64,000 nucleotides of DNA, from assembly GCF_003464595.1 (NCBI RefSeq), contig NZ_QRZF01000019.1, positions 1 to 64,000 of the forward strand, in the 5' to 3' direction. The notes beneath the pieces are model-generated. The model ran no database searches. It worked only from the letters and a program-made list of their open reading frames with translations, and was not told the origin of the DNA. Positions 27,143 through 36,421 of this stretch are shown here, piece after piece. A program made the translations under genes and the position numbers. The DNA is from Bacteroides intestinalis. GTDB lineage: Bacteria > Bacteroidota > Bacteroidia > Bacteroidales > Bacteroidaceae. Numbering within the stretch: position 1 is the stretch's first letter; every line of letters begins with the position of its first letter.

Positions 27143-27547
27143 TTATTCTCCCTGTAAAGCTACAGTGATGGTATAAGTTCTCTTCACCTGGCGGTTACCC
27201 GAAATAACCGTATATTCACGTGATTGACTAAAGTCGATCCATGAACCCATAGAAGGGGTTACAATACAATCTTTAGCAACAGAACAGTGAGGTTTAACAT
27301 GCTTCAGATTGGTTCCGAATTTGGCTACAGCTGTAACTATACCTTTCGTAGCATCTGTTTCTATATCCTGAATATTGGTTTCAACCAATACATTACGATC
27401 GTCCGGACCTCTCAACTCGAAGTTGGACATATAGCATTCTTCACTGTCGGTAATCAACAAATTGTTGTCATCCAACGGGGCGTCTCCGCAAGCTTGTATC
27501 AGGAGGCATACAAACAAAAGACTTAGTATTCTATATACACTTTTCAT
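27143..27547 (-). CDS. small PUL lipoprotein (DUF5018-like)
   Basis: Start chosen at 27547, giving MKSVYRILSLLFVCLLIQAC, a lipoprotein signal with lipobox Cys20 followed by GDAPLDDNN; the upstream ATG at 27604 overlaps the SusD gene. The 134-residue product has one predicted beta-sandwich (YMSNFELRGPDDRNVLVETN, then TAVAKFGTNLKHVKPHCSVA, then KRTYTITVALQGE). This is the Ig-like pattern of DUF5018-type domains found in SusE-position proteins. It lies between SusD and the DUF4466-like gene with 47- and 37-base gaps, so it belongs to the PUL operon and probably helps bind the substrate at the surface. Confidence 0.6.
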   Translation of the reverse strand: MKSVYRILSLLFVCLLIQACGDAPLDDNNLLITDSEECYMSNFELRGPDDRNVLVETNIQDIETDATKGIVTAVAKFGTNLKHVKPHCSVAKDCIVTPSMGSWIDFSQSREYTVISGNRQVKRTYTITVALQGE

Positions 27548-27594
27548 AAATGTTCGTTCTTGTTTTAAATAAGTATTGTTTTTCAAGCTGAGTA

Positions 27595-29364
27595 TTAATA
27601 CCATGGGGTATTTTGAGTCAACTTCGGATTACGGCTTCTTTCACCTTCCGGAATCTGATAAATATAGTATTTCTGGAAGTCGCGTTCGGAAGCATTTTTG
27701 AACTCGTCACGGAGTCTGGTTCCTTTAGTGTCATACAGCGTCTGACCATCACTATTCGGTTCACCCCATATTTCGTTGACTTTTCTCCAACGACGGATGT
27801 CGAACGGACGATGTCCTTCGGTAGCTAATTCTACGATGCGTTCTTGCTCGATAGCTTTAAAGAACTCTTCTTTGTTAGCATACTTACTTTCTTTCAATCC
27901 CGGCAGGTTACCTCTGTTACGGATTTGGTTGATTAATCCTACTAATTCCTGTGATGGACCATCTGTTTCATTTACGGCTTCACAATACATCAGGTAGACG
28001 TCAGCAAGACGCATCAGATAGAAATCCTGAGGTCCCTGTGTACGTTCGGCAATACCTACCTGGCGTACCCATTTACGGTAGATATAACCAGTCTGACTGC
28101 TGGCATCGTTATTGATAAATCCTTTGGACTCTTCGCCTCTAACTCCAAACATCCAAGTCAGGCTATCACCAATGGACATACCGTCCAGAGCCACCTTAAT
28201 CATTTTCTCACCATTCCATAAGATAGTACTTCTCATACGCCAGTCACGATTTTCGTAACTTTTACGGTTCCATGCGCCGTTTTCCTGATTTTCCTGATTG
28301 TTTAAGATTAACTCAGGTAAGAAATCTCCTGTAACAGTCGATTGATAACGGTTTACCAGGCGATTAGTCGGCATAATCCAGCATTGTGCATTGGCTGTAG
28401 AACGTGTGCCGAAATCACGTAATAAGCTTTCTCCTTGTCCGTCACCCAAGTTAGGACCTCCATATTGAAGAGAAAATATGATTTCCTGGCAATACTCATT
28501 GTCATATTGGAATAACTTCCAATAGTTGGGAGTCTGATACTCTCCCGGGTCACCATTGCCGAAAAGTTTCAGATCATAGTCATAGATCACTTTCTTGAAG
28601 TCGGCGGCAGCCCGTTTATAGTATTCTTGGGCTTCGCTTGTGCTTTGCTGGAAATCTTTCAGTTCCGGCCAACCGTTTTTCTTCCAGGATGCCCAGTAAA
28701 GCTCTATTTTACCTTTGAAAGCCAAAGCAGCTACTTGAGTTGCTCGTCCGGCCTCGCCACCACTTACGCTTGCAGGCAGTTTTTCGTAAGCATATTGCAA
28801 GTCTTGCAGAATGTCATCCTTGATGGTTGCAATAGGAATACGTTCCAGAGAACAAGCTTCGGCATCTCCTGAGAGTACATGGCGATAGTAAGGTACATCA
28901 CCCCAGTTCTCAATCAGGCGGAAGTAAGCTAATGCGCGAAGAAAATAGTTTTCAGCATTAATGCGTTCCAGAGAGGTCCGGGTGGTGGCATTCCCCTCTA
29001 TTTCAATCATCCGCTCTATGTTCTGGATAGTAAAGTTAGCGCGGTTGATCGTTTTATAAGCATTGTTCCACATAGATGAAAATCCGCTTGTTACCCAGGC
29101 GGCAGGGCTCCATCCGGTGATACTTCCGATACTTTTGCCACGGGTGTTTTGAAATTCGCCCTGTCCATCGTAATAATAATCGGTAGCATACAAGTCACGG
29201 ATAGCATTGTAGACCCCGTAAGTAGATGACAAAGCATCATCTGTGCTTTTCCAGAAAAGGTCTGAAGATACTTCTGTAGTCGGCTGTCTGTCCAGTAAAT
29301 CACTTACGCAAGATGACATTGTTCCGACCAGTCCGGCAAATAATATATACTTAATGTATTTCAT
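27595..29364 (-). CDS. SusD/RagB-family surface glycan-binding lipoprotein
   Basis: A 589-residue outer-membrane lipoprotein (lipobox MSSC, Cys19) that forms the lid on the SusC transporter and captures oligosaccharides. SusD-like features: LLDRQPTTEVSSDLFWKS after the anchor, TPR-like helices with NRANFTIQNIERM and AENYFLRALAYFRLIENWGD, and the C-terminal RagB block ending FDIRRWRKVNEIWG and YLYQIPEGE-like text. It starts 26 bases after the SusC stop and is followed by two small surface lipoproteins, the standard SusC-SusD-SusE order. The likely ligand is a uronate-containing glycan, from the enzymes downstream. Confidence 0.95.
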   Translation of the reverse strand: MKYIKYILFAGLVGTMSSCVSDLLDRQPTTEVSSDLFWKSTDDALSSTYGVYNAIRDLYATDYYYDGQGEFQNTRGKSIGSITGWSPAAWVTSGFSSMWNNAYKTINRANFTIQNIERMIEIEGNATTRTSLERINAENYFLRALAYFRLIENWGDVPYYRHVLSGDAEACSLERIPIATIKDDILQDLQYAYEKLPASVSGGEAGRATQVAALAFKGKIELYWASWKKNGWPELKDFQQSTSEAQEYYKRAAADFKKVIYDYDLKLFGNGDPGEYQTPNYWKLFQYDNEYCQEIIFSLQYGGPNLGDGQGESLLRDFGTRSTANAQCWIMPTNRLVNRYQSTVTGDFLPELILNNQENQENGAWNRKSYENRDWRMRSTILWNGEKMIKVALDGMSIGDSLTWMFGVRGEESKGFINNDASSQTGYIYRKWVRQVGIAERTQGPQDFYLMRLADVYLMYCEAVNETDGPSQELVGLINQIRNRGNLPGLKESKYANKEEFFKAIEQERIVELATEGHRPFDIRRWRKVNEIWGEPNSDGQTLYDTKGTRLRDEFKNASERDFQKYYIYQIPEGERSRNPKLTQNTPWY

Positions 29365-29390
29365 ATTCGTTTTCTAATTTAAGGTGGTTA

Positions 29391-32300
29391 TCAAAATTCA
29401 ACATTAATACCGATAGAATAGGTTTTAACCAAAGGATAGAGGTCATTAGCATCCGATCTATTGTATTGTTGATTCCAACTACTGATAGATTTCTCCGGGT
29501 CAACGCCTTTCCACGGGGTTATTGTGAAAACATTTTCTGCAGACAGATAAATACGGGCACGTTCAAATGAGATCTTTTTCAGTAACTTGGTTGGGATTGA
29601 ATAACCTATCTGCAAGTTTTTCAGACGTACATAATTCATGTTTTCCGCCCAGAAAGTACTTTCTGTTCTGTTATAGGAGCCTCCGCTACCTGTAACCAGC
29701 CTTGGCATGGAAGCATTACGATTATCCAATGACCAGGTGTCATTCCAGTGGAAACTCTGGAAAGCATAACGGTCGGCGGGAACACTTACATTATTGAGAT
29801 CGTCCAGCCACATGTCTGCGCGACCATAACTACCCTGGAACAATGCCTGGATATCGAAACCTTTATATCCTCCTGTCAGAGTGATACCAAATTGTCCGAG
29901 TGGAGTTTCACGATACTTATCTTTCCATGCTTTTTTATCTTTATCATCGATTTGCCCGTCGCCATTCAGGTCTTTAATCAGGATGTCACCGGGTGCGGTA
30001 TAGTTACCTTGATAGGGAGCATTATAGATTTGGTTCCAAGATTGTACCAATCCGGGGTAGGCCTCATAAATATACAGGAAGTGGTAAGGCATATTCAATG
30101 CTGTCCAACCTCTGTCAAGATGATCACCCCATTCTTCCAGTTTGTTCACATTGTAAGAAGCATTCACGTTGATGCTGTAATCCAATTTTCCAACTTTGGA
30201 ACGCCAAGTAATATTGGCTTCAATACCACGATTGCGCAAGTCGGCGATATTTACACGGGGTGCGTCATATCCGGAAAGGATAGAAGAAATGCTGGAGCCA
30301 CGAATCATACCGGTGGTGAAACGATCGTACCAATCAAGTTCAGCCGTCAGTTGGTTGTTGAATAAACCAAGGTCCAGACCCACATTGATAACACGTGTTG
30401 ATTCCCAGGAAAGGTCCTGGTTGATCATTTTACTAGCACTGAATCCTTGTACTAACTTACCATTCATGATGTAATTAGTCGTTTTCATCGTTTCCTTTTG
30501 TTCATAACGGCCTACACCGGAGTTATTACCCAATGTACCGTAAGAAGCACGGAATTTGGCATTGCTGATAACTTTCTTCAAAGGTTCAAAGAATGCTTCT
30601 TCAGAAATACGCCAGCCGATTGCTCCTGAGGGGAAGAAACCCCACTGATGCCCTTTGGCAAAACGGGAAGAACCATCCGAACGGAAGTTGAATTCAAACA
30701 AATATTTGTCGAACATTGCATAATTAACACGACCGATAAAAGAACGTAAGCCTTCTGATTCGGATCTACCCCAGTTGGTTTGTTGTGCAGCCGAGGCTGC
30801 ATTCAGTTCTTCGAGACTTGAATGAAGTCTGTCTTTTCTCCAGGCACCGAGTTGACGATCAGACCAGAATTCTTCGGCAGCATTGAACATCGCTGTGATG
30901 TGATGTCCCGGAGCGATCTCACGGTCATAGCTGATTCTACCTTGGAATAATGTTTTATACCCTTCATAATTAGAGTCGGTAATACCATCTCCTCCGTTGT
31001 CCGGCATTTCACGGGCTACTGTATTACTCTGGAAATTCCATTGTTTTAAAGGATTCTGAACAGCTTTTGAAAATTGATTGTAATATCTCAATGCATAGCT
31101 TACATTCAGTTTCAGACCTTTCAGAGGTTCCCATTCCGCATAAGCATTTCCATTGAATTCCTTACGGGAGGTAGTTGTACGATATGCTTCATATTCGGCA
31201 GCTACGTTACCGGCAGCAGAATTTTCACCATAAGCCATGGCACCACCATATTCGCCCGTTTCAGGATGCTTGTTCAATATACCGGATACTGCATATTTCA
31301 AACCGGCATTTTCCAAACCGCTTCCACGGGGAGCAGTTGTTTCGGACCATTGGCCGTCTGACTTCATACCGATTTTAAAGTTGTCCCGGATTTTATAATC
31401 CAGGTTGAAACGCATATTGTAGCGGCTGTAGTCATTATGAATCTGCAATCCTTTCTGATCCATAATACCGATTGATGCGTAGAAATTCATTTTGTCCGAA
31501 CCACCTGAAGCCGAGATAGTCTGGTTGAGTGTACCACCTGTGCGGAACATCTCATCAAATTGGTCGGTGTTGGGAAACAGAATGGGGTCCACCATACTCA
31601 TGGCCATCCATTGCTCCACTGTTCCTTGGCGGAAGTTGGTTGAACTGTTTCCTGTGCCGGCAGCCCGCATGTGCATAGTTAGTGCTCGGGAGTAGTCATT
31701 CATATAGTCGTAGAACTCTACCGGGCTTGCCCAAGCATAAGAACCATTATAAGTAATCTTTGCCTTACTCTGTCCCAGGCCGTTTTTGGTGGTAATCAGA
31801 ATAACGCCATTAGCAGCACGCGAACCGTAAACGGCTGATGAAGCAGCATCTTTCAATACGGAAATGCTCTCGATATCATTCATATTGATACGGTTGATGT
31901 CAACATCAGGCATGCCATCCACTACGATGAGCGGGTCGGAGTTATTGATAGAACCTAAACCGCGCACTTTCAGTGATGCGCCATCGGAACCTGCAAAACC
32001 AGTAGATTGGTTTACCACCAATCCCGGCACTAAACCGGAAAGTCCGGAGGATACATTGGAAATGGAACGGCTGGCAATTGCTTCATCAATCTTCACTGCT
32101 GATACCGACCCGGTCAGGTTGACCTTTTTCTGGGTACCATAACCAATCACTATAACTTCGTCCAATGCTTGTGAGTCTTCGTTGAGGGTTACAACGATAT
32201 TTGTTTTGCCTTTCAGGGCAACCTCTTGTGTAGTGTATCCGATGAAGGATATCACAAGAGTGGCATTTGTTGAGGCATCAATGCTAAAATGACCGTCAAT

Positions 32301-32459
32301 GTCTGTGATAGTACCACCTGTACCTCCTTTGATGGTGACATTAGCGCCGATAATCGTTTCTCCTGTGTTATCTTTTACCGTACCGGTAATCTTGGCTTGC
32401 TGTGCCGAGACGCTTCCGATACCAATAAAGACTAATAGGAATACCAAAAAATGTTTCAT
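29391..32459 (-). CDS. SusC/RagA-family TonB-linked outer-membrane transporter
   Basis: A 1022-residue TonB-dependent receptor (signal peptide ending SVSAQ). Domains: carboxypeptidase-regulatory-like extension (about 22-98; ITGTVKDNTGETIIGANVTI), the RagA/TonB-box-like motif DEVIVIGYGTQKK near 100, plug domain (about 115-225) and a 22-strand barrel ending in an aromatic strand (TYSIGINVEF). It imports oligosaccharides together with the SusD protein encoded next. It is the first gene of the minus-strand PUL. A perfect -7 box lies at 32647-32654, leaving a leader of about 180 bases. The divergent sensor/HTH gene starts about 420 bases upstream. No anti-sigma-type extension is present, so control by that one-component regulator is more likely than by an ECF sigma pair. 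Confidence 0.95.
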   Translation of the reverse strand: MKHFLVFLLVFIGIGSVSAQQAKITGTVKDNTGETIIGANVTIKGGTGGTITDIDGHFSIDASTNATLVISFIGYTTQEVALKGKTNIVVTLNEDSQALDEVIVIGYGTQKKVNLTGSVSAVKIDEAIASRSISNVSSGLSGLVPGLVVNQSTGFAGSDGASLKVRGLGSINNSDPLIVVDGMPDVDINRINMNDIESISVLKDAASSAVYGSRAANGVILITTKNGLGQSKAKITYNGSYAWASPVEFYDYMNDYSRALTMHMRAAGTGNSSTNFRQGTVEQWMAMSMVDPILFPNTDQFDEMFRTGGTLNQTISASGGSDKMNFYASIGIMDQKGLQIHNDYSRYNMRFNLDYKIRDNFKIGMKSDGQWSETTAPRGSGLENAGLKYAVSGILNKHPETGEYGGAMAYGENSAAGNVAAEYEAYRTTTSRKEFNGNAYAEWEPLKGLKLNVSYALRYYNQFSKAVQNPLKQWNFQSNTVAREMPDNGGDGITDSNYEGYKTLFQGRISYDREIAPGHHITAMFNAAEEFWSDRQLGAWRKDRLHSSLEELNAASAAQQTNWGRSESEGLRSFIGRVNYAMFDKYLFEFNFRSDGSSRFAKGHQWGFFPSGAIGWRISEEAFFEPLKKVISNAKFRASYGTLGNNSGVGRYEQKETMKTTNYIMNGKLVQGFSASKMINQDLSWESTRVINVGLDLGLFNNQLTAELDWYDRFTTGMIRGSSISSILSGYDAPRVNIADLRNRGIEANITWRSKVGKLDYSINVNASYNVNKLEEWGDHLDRGWTALNMPYHFLYIYEAYPGLVQSWNQIYNAPYQGNYTAPGDILIKDLNGDGQIDDKDKKAWKDKYRETPLGQFGITLTGGYKGFDIQALFQGSYGRADMWLDDLNNVSVPADRYAFQSFHWNDTWSLDNRNASMPRLVTGSGGSYNRTESTFWAENMNYVRLKNLQIGYSIPTKLLKKISFERARIYLSAENVFTITPWKGVDPEKSISSWNQQYNRSDANDLYPLVKTYSIGINVEF

Positions 32460-32646
32460 ATAGCTTAAATTTAAATGAATAATAAAAGGTTAATTTCATG
32501 TAAGAACCGAGGGCTTTTACTTCTTAAGGTGGAAGTAGATTTATATGCCCCTCTTTAAGATGTGTGATTCATAAGTATTACTTCATAGGCGTCCTTTCTC
32601 TTTTAATGGTTAATATGCTTTTCTAAATCGTTGTATAAAGTGATGA

Positions 32647-32654
32647 CAAATATA
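32647..32654 (-). promoter_or_regulatory. -7 box for the SusC-led operon
   Basis: Minus-strand TATATTTG, exact TAnnTTTG, about 188 bases upstream of the SusC start codon. The three CTACATC repeats lie 40-75 bases upstream of it in the direction of transcription. Confidence 0.6.
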
Positions 32655-32844
32655 TCGGTCTTTCATGCTCACATTGTAAATATGGCTACATCTTAGCTAC
32701 ATCAGTATTGCTTGCTGACTACATCAATACTTTCTCTACGCGAAATTAATGTATTGATTATTAGTGATGTAAATGGATATTTTGATTTTAAAAGACTACT
32801 TCTCTTTTTCTCAAAGAATAGAGTGTTATTCATCAGAAAGACAT

Positions 32845-32852
32845 TATCTTTG
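32845..32852 (+). promoter_or_regulatory. -7 box for the PUL regulator; decides its start
   Basis: Plus-strand TATCTTTG, exact TAnnTTTG, 28 bases upstream of ATG 32880. Because this box lies downstream of an earlier in-frame ATG (32712), it argues for 32880 as the real start. Confidence 0.65.
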
Positions 32853-32879
32853 CTTCTACGAAACCAAAAGTTGACCGCT

Positions 32880-35753
32880 ATGAAACTAAAGACGTATGCT
32901 ACATTCTTTTTTCTTCTCTTATTGTGCTCATCATTGAGTGCCGGTTGGCAACGGCCGATAACAAACTATACACGCCATGCTTATAAAGCCGGTAATCAGA
33001 ATTGGGGGTTACAGCAACATGAAAACGGCTGGATGTATGTGGCCAATACCAATGGACTGTTGGAGTTTGATGGCGCCGGATGGAATCTTTATCCCATGCA
33101 TAATGCAAAAGCCCGTGCTATGAAAATAGGAAATGACGGACGGATTTACATCGGTGGAATCGGTCGTTTTGGCTATTTTACTCCGAATCGTTTGGGAGGG
33201 TTGGACTATACTTGTCTTTCGGATAGTTTGCCTCCTAACTCTTCTATAGGTGTTATCTGGAATATTCTGCAGGATAAGAACCGAATCTGTTTTCAGTCGG
33301 ATCGTAGCTTATTTTATTGGGAAAATGACCATTTGGAGTATCTGGAATGTAGCGGTGAAATATATACTTCTTCTATCGTATACAATAAATTTTATATAGG
33401 CGCTGCCGAAGGATTACTCATTCTTGATGGGAAAGACTTCACTGTAGTACCCGGTTCGGAGATATTGGGAAGAATATCCAGTCTGTTACCTTATAACGGT
33501 AAGGTTCTGATAGCTACCCGCTATAACGGACTCTTTACTTATGATGGTGAAAAGATCGAGAAATATACTTGTGCGGCAGATGAGTTCATGAAGAAAAACC
33601 GTGTGTTTTGTGCAGCTCTTAATCATTCTTTGTTGGCCATAGGCTCTGTACAAGACGGGGTGTGCTTATTGAATCTTGAAAAAGATGAGATCGATGTCAT
33701 ATCTATTAGTAGCGGATTACAGAATAAAACAGTGCTTAGTATGGCTTTTGATGCACAGGAAAATCTTTGGTTAGGACTGGATAATGGAATTGACTATATT
33801 CATTTGAATTCTCGTATATCCTCTTTATATGGCAACAGGCCGGTTATAGGTTCGGGATACACTTCTTATCTCTATCGGGATAAACTATATTTAGGAACCA
33901 ACCAGGGACTGTATTATACCGTGCCTTCTGTAGATTTGAATCAGACGATACCAATGGAGTTTATTCCCGGTACGGGTGGTCAGGTGTGGTCGTTCCTGAA
34001 TCATGATGATAAGCTGTTCTGTGCTTCGGATAATGGCATTTTTGTAATAGATGGTGCTAATGTGGAACATCTGGATGGCTTGAGGGGGACGCGTCTGCTC
34101 ATATCTCTCATCCACCGGCCGGATGTGTTGATTGTGGGAACATATGGCAAATATAGCGGATTACATCTGTTGCAGAAGGAATCCGGAAAGTGGAAAGTAG
34201 CCGGCCGGCTTCGGAACTTTACCTATTCTGCAAAAAGTCTTTTGGCTGAGAAAACAGGTAATATATTATGGATTACTAATAAGGATAGAGGTGTCTGTCG
34301 CCTTCAACTGTCTGATGACTTGAAAGAAGTCATAAATTTGAAGAACTATAATAACCATTCTTTTCCTACGGGATATGATGCTTACCTGGCTCAGATAAAC
34401 AATGAAACCGTAGTGGTGTCACACTATGGCTTATGGCGTTATAATCAGGTTACGGATAGCTTGGAAGAGTATTCGGAGTTGGAATCTTTATTGGATGGGA
34501 AGACTTCCTATACTTATCTTACTACAGATATTTCGCATAATATGTGGTATGTAGTGAGCGGAGCATTGAAGCTGTTGCGCTATGATGCCATGAAAAATAC
34601 TTATTATAAGAATCCTCATGAGTCTTTTCTGAAAGGTTCGTTGATTGAAAATAATGAGAGTGTAAATGTATGTGACGATCAGGCGGTAGTAGGTACAGAA
34701 GAAGGTTTTTCATTGGTAAGTCTTTCTCCGGTTACTACAGATGTTACGCCATTGTCTTTGCAGATTCGCCGGGTATATCTGACCGGACAACGTGACTCGT
34801 TGATCTATGGGCGTAGTTACCGGTATGATGATTCGCCGGTGATTATTCCTTATCGTCACAACTCTCTTCGTATTCAGTACAATGTGAATACCTATGATCC
34901 TTCCCAGGCATCCCTTTATTCATTCCGACTCAGTAATGGTAGTGATAAAGGTCAATGGAGTGAGTATAGCGAGAATAGCGTGAAGGAATTTACAGGTTTG
35001 CACGAAGGGAAATATGTATTCAGTGTAAAGCTGATGACAGATAAAGATCAGGAACCGGTGATTACGAGTTTTGCTTTTGAGGTATTGCCTCCCTGGTATC
35101 GTGCATGGTGGAGTTATCTGATCTATGCTGTCATGCTAAGTGGCTTGCTATACTATATATATTATCGTATTGCCGATAGCCGCAAGCGCCTGCTGATGCA
35201 GAAAGAACTGGAACTTTATCGTCAGAAACAAGAGTTTAAGAAAGAAAGTGAACTGAAAGATAAGAAGATAGATATCCTGAAAGAAGAAAACCTGCAGTCT
35301 GAATTACGTTATAAATCGGAGGAACTGATTCGTACCACTTTGAATATTGTGCGTAAGAATGAAATCTTATTGGATATCAAGAAGGAAGTGTTGGGTATTT
35401 CTCATTCCATCAGTGAGGAGAATCTTGTATCCCTTCGCCGGAAAACACTCCGGCTGTTGGGGCAGATCGATACGAATATTGAGCATGATGACGATTTGCA
35501 GGCATTTCAAAGTACTTTCGACTCTGTACATCATGATTTCTTCCGTAAACTGGAAAAGGCATATCCGGAACTGAATAACAAAGAAAAGTTGCTTTGTGCC
35601 TATATTCAGATGAATCTGCTGTCTAAAGAAATAGCTCCGCTCCTGAATATCTCTTTGCGAGGGGTGGAGATTAGCCGTTACCGTTTGCGTAAGAAACTGG
35701 GATTGGAAGAAGGGGAGAATCTTGCAGAATTCCTGCAGAAATTCTCAAAATGA
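32880..35753 (+). CDS. membrane-spanning sensor with beta-propeller, triple-Tyr domain and C-terminal HTH
   Basis: Start at 32880 gives a signal peptide (MKLKTYATFFFLLLLCSSLS) and 957 residues. The periplasmic part is a two-component-regulator-type beta-propeller (about 20-650; repeated GxDGxIYIGG and GLLEFDG motifs) followed by a triple-tyrosine domain (about 655-735; LYSFRLSNGSDKGQWSEYS). One transmembrane helix lies near 740-762 (WWSYLIYAVMLSGLLYYIYY), then a coiled coil and a C-terminal LuxR-like helix-turn-helix (about 890-950; NKEKLLCAYIQMN, then SLRGVEISRYRLRKKLG). Unlike a hybrid two-component system it has no kinase or receiver domain, so binding of a glycan outside would have to be relayed directly to DNA binding. 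Divergent from SusC, it is the likely regulator of the PUL. Its end overlaps the WbqC-like gene by nine bases. Confidence 0.85.
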   Translation: MKLKTYATFFFLLLLCSSLSAGWQRPITNYTRHAYKAGNQNWGLQQHENGWMYVANTNGLLEFDGAGWNLYPMHNAKARAMKIGNDGRIYIGGIGRFGYFTPNRLGGLDYTCLSDSLPPNSSIGVIWNILQDKNRICFQSDRSLFYWENDHLEYLECSGEIYTSSIVYNKFYIGAAEGLLILDGKDFTVVPGSEILGRISSLLPYNGKVLIATRYNGLFTYDGEKIEKYTCAADEFMKKNRVFCAALNHSLLAIGSVQDGVCLLNLEKDEIDVISISSGLQNKTVLSMAFDAQENLWLGLDNGIDYIHLNSRISSLYGNRPVIGSGYTSYLYRDKLYLGTNQGLYYTVPSVDLNQTIPMEFIPGTGGQVWSFLNHDDKLFCASDNGIFVIDGANVEHLDGLRGTRLLISLIHRPDVLIVGTYGKYSGLHLLQKESGKWKVAGRLRNFTYSAKSLLAEKTGNILWITNKDRGVCRLQLSDDLKEVINLKNYNNHSFPTGYDAYLAQINNETVVVSHYGLWRYNQVTDSLEEYSELESLLDGKTSYTYLTTDISHNMWYVVSGALKLLRYDAMKNTYYKNPHESFLKGSLIENNESVNVCDDQAVVGTEEGFSLVSLSPVTTDVTPLSLQIRRVYLTGQRDSLIYGRSYRYDDSPVIIPYRHNSLRIQYNVNTYDPSQASLYSFRLSNGSDKGQWSEYSENSVKEFTGLHEGKYVFSVKLMTDKDQEPVITSFAFEVLPPWYRAWWSYLIYAVMLSGLLYYIYYRIADSRKRLLMQKELELYRQKQEFKKESELKDKKIDILKEENLQSELRYKSEELIRTTLNIVRKNEILLDIKKEVLGISHSISEENLVSLRRKTLRLLGQIDTNIEHDDDLQAFQSTFDSVHHDFFRKLEKAYPELNNKEKLLCAYIQMNLLSKEIAPLLNISLRGVEISRYRLRKKLGLEEGENLAEFLQKFSK

Positions 35754-36377
35754 ACGTTGCAATATCAGTAAACTCTCCGGTCCCATATTGAACAGTAAAT
35801 CGACGATGCTGAGATTGGGCAGAAAGCCGAGCCGTTCCTGGAAGACCTGATAATAAGGCTGGACAATGAAGTCCGGGTCTTCCTCTTTATAATCTTTCTT
35901 CGGATGAATTCGTTCACGAAAATCATCTTCGTTGGGTGTAAGATCAATCTTGTACATATCAGTGCGTTCCATGTCCGGCTGTATATCTATCAATGAACAG
36001 ACAAGACGACATAATTCTTCGTTGAAATCGGCTAAAAACTCATATTTCTTCTCATAGAAAGGCTGGAAATCATCTTTGTAGTATTCAAAGAAAGGCGTAT
36101 GATTGTAAGCAGATGACAGAGCATTCCAATGCAGGTGCCGCCAGTTGCCATGATCGGAGATACGGATGTCTTTTAGTGGGCATTTCAGGGTGGCGGGCTT
36201 GACGGTAGGGATGGAAAGTACCAATTCACCGTCCGGTGCTGCAATGGTACAGCGGTTGCGGTAGGTCTGTTTCACATAATGGTCGTGCTGCTCGATAAAG
36301 ACCTTGTCATAAGCCAGTAACTTGGCATAGTATTCTATGGGTGCCAGATAGGCAGAAGAAAGATATACGGTTTTCAT
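35745..36377 (-). CDS. WbqC-like family protein
   Basis: A 210-residue cytoplasmic protein. The N-terminus VYLSSAYLAPIEYYAKLLAY, the basic KQTYRNRCTIAAPDGELVLS and the DHGNWRHLHWNALSSAYNHT block are characteristic of the WbqC family, named after an O-antigen cluster gene but found in the core genome of Bacteroidetes. The biochemical function is not established. It follows the shorter signal peptidase gene on the same strand and closes the dapB-lepB-lepB-wbqC order often seen in Bacteroides. Its stop codon region overlaps the convergent PUL regulator by nine bases. Confidence 0.8.
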   Translation of the reverse strand: MKTVYLSSAYLAPIEYYAKLLAYDKVFIEQHDHYVKQTYRNRCTIAAPDGELVLSIPTVKPATLKCPLKDIRISDHGNWRHLHWNALSSAYNHTPFFEYYKDDFQPFYEKKYEFLADFNEELCRLVCSLIDIQPDMERTDMYKIDLTPNEDDFRERIHPKKDYKEEDPDFIVQPYYQVFQERLGFLPNLSIVDLLFNMGPESLLILQRSF

Positions 36378-36421
36378 TTTGAATTCATTCTTTGGTTAGT
36401 TCTCTTACGATCTCTCCTTTT

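Larger units (their letters stand above)
32460..32879. other. divergent control region of the uronate PUL
   Basis: No gene; a frame open from 32712 is better read as leader because the regulator's -7 box at 32845 lies inside it. It holds the SusC promoter (-7 at 32647-32654, minus strand) and the regulator promoter (-7 at 32845-32852, plus strand). A short tandem repeat, GGCTACATCTTAGCTACATCA, surrounds 32694-32725 with the core GCTACATC/GACTACATC repeated three times at 32694, 32704 and 32717; it could be an activator site just upstream of the SusC promoter. Confidence 0.5.

Noticed and set aside
32712..32879. N-terminal extension of the PUL regulator from ATG 32712
   Set aside because: The extension precedes a perfect -7 box at 32845 and a clean signal peptide at 32880; it is probably untranslated leader.
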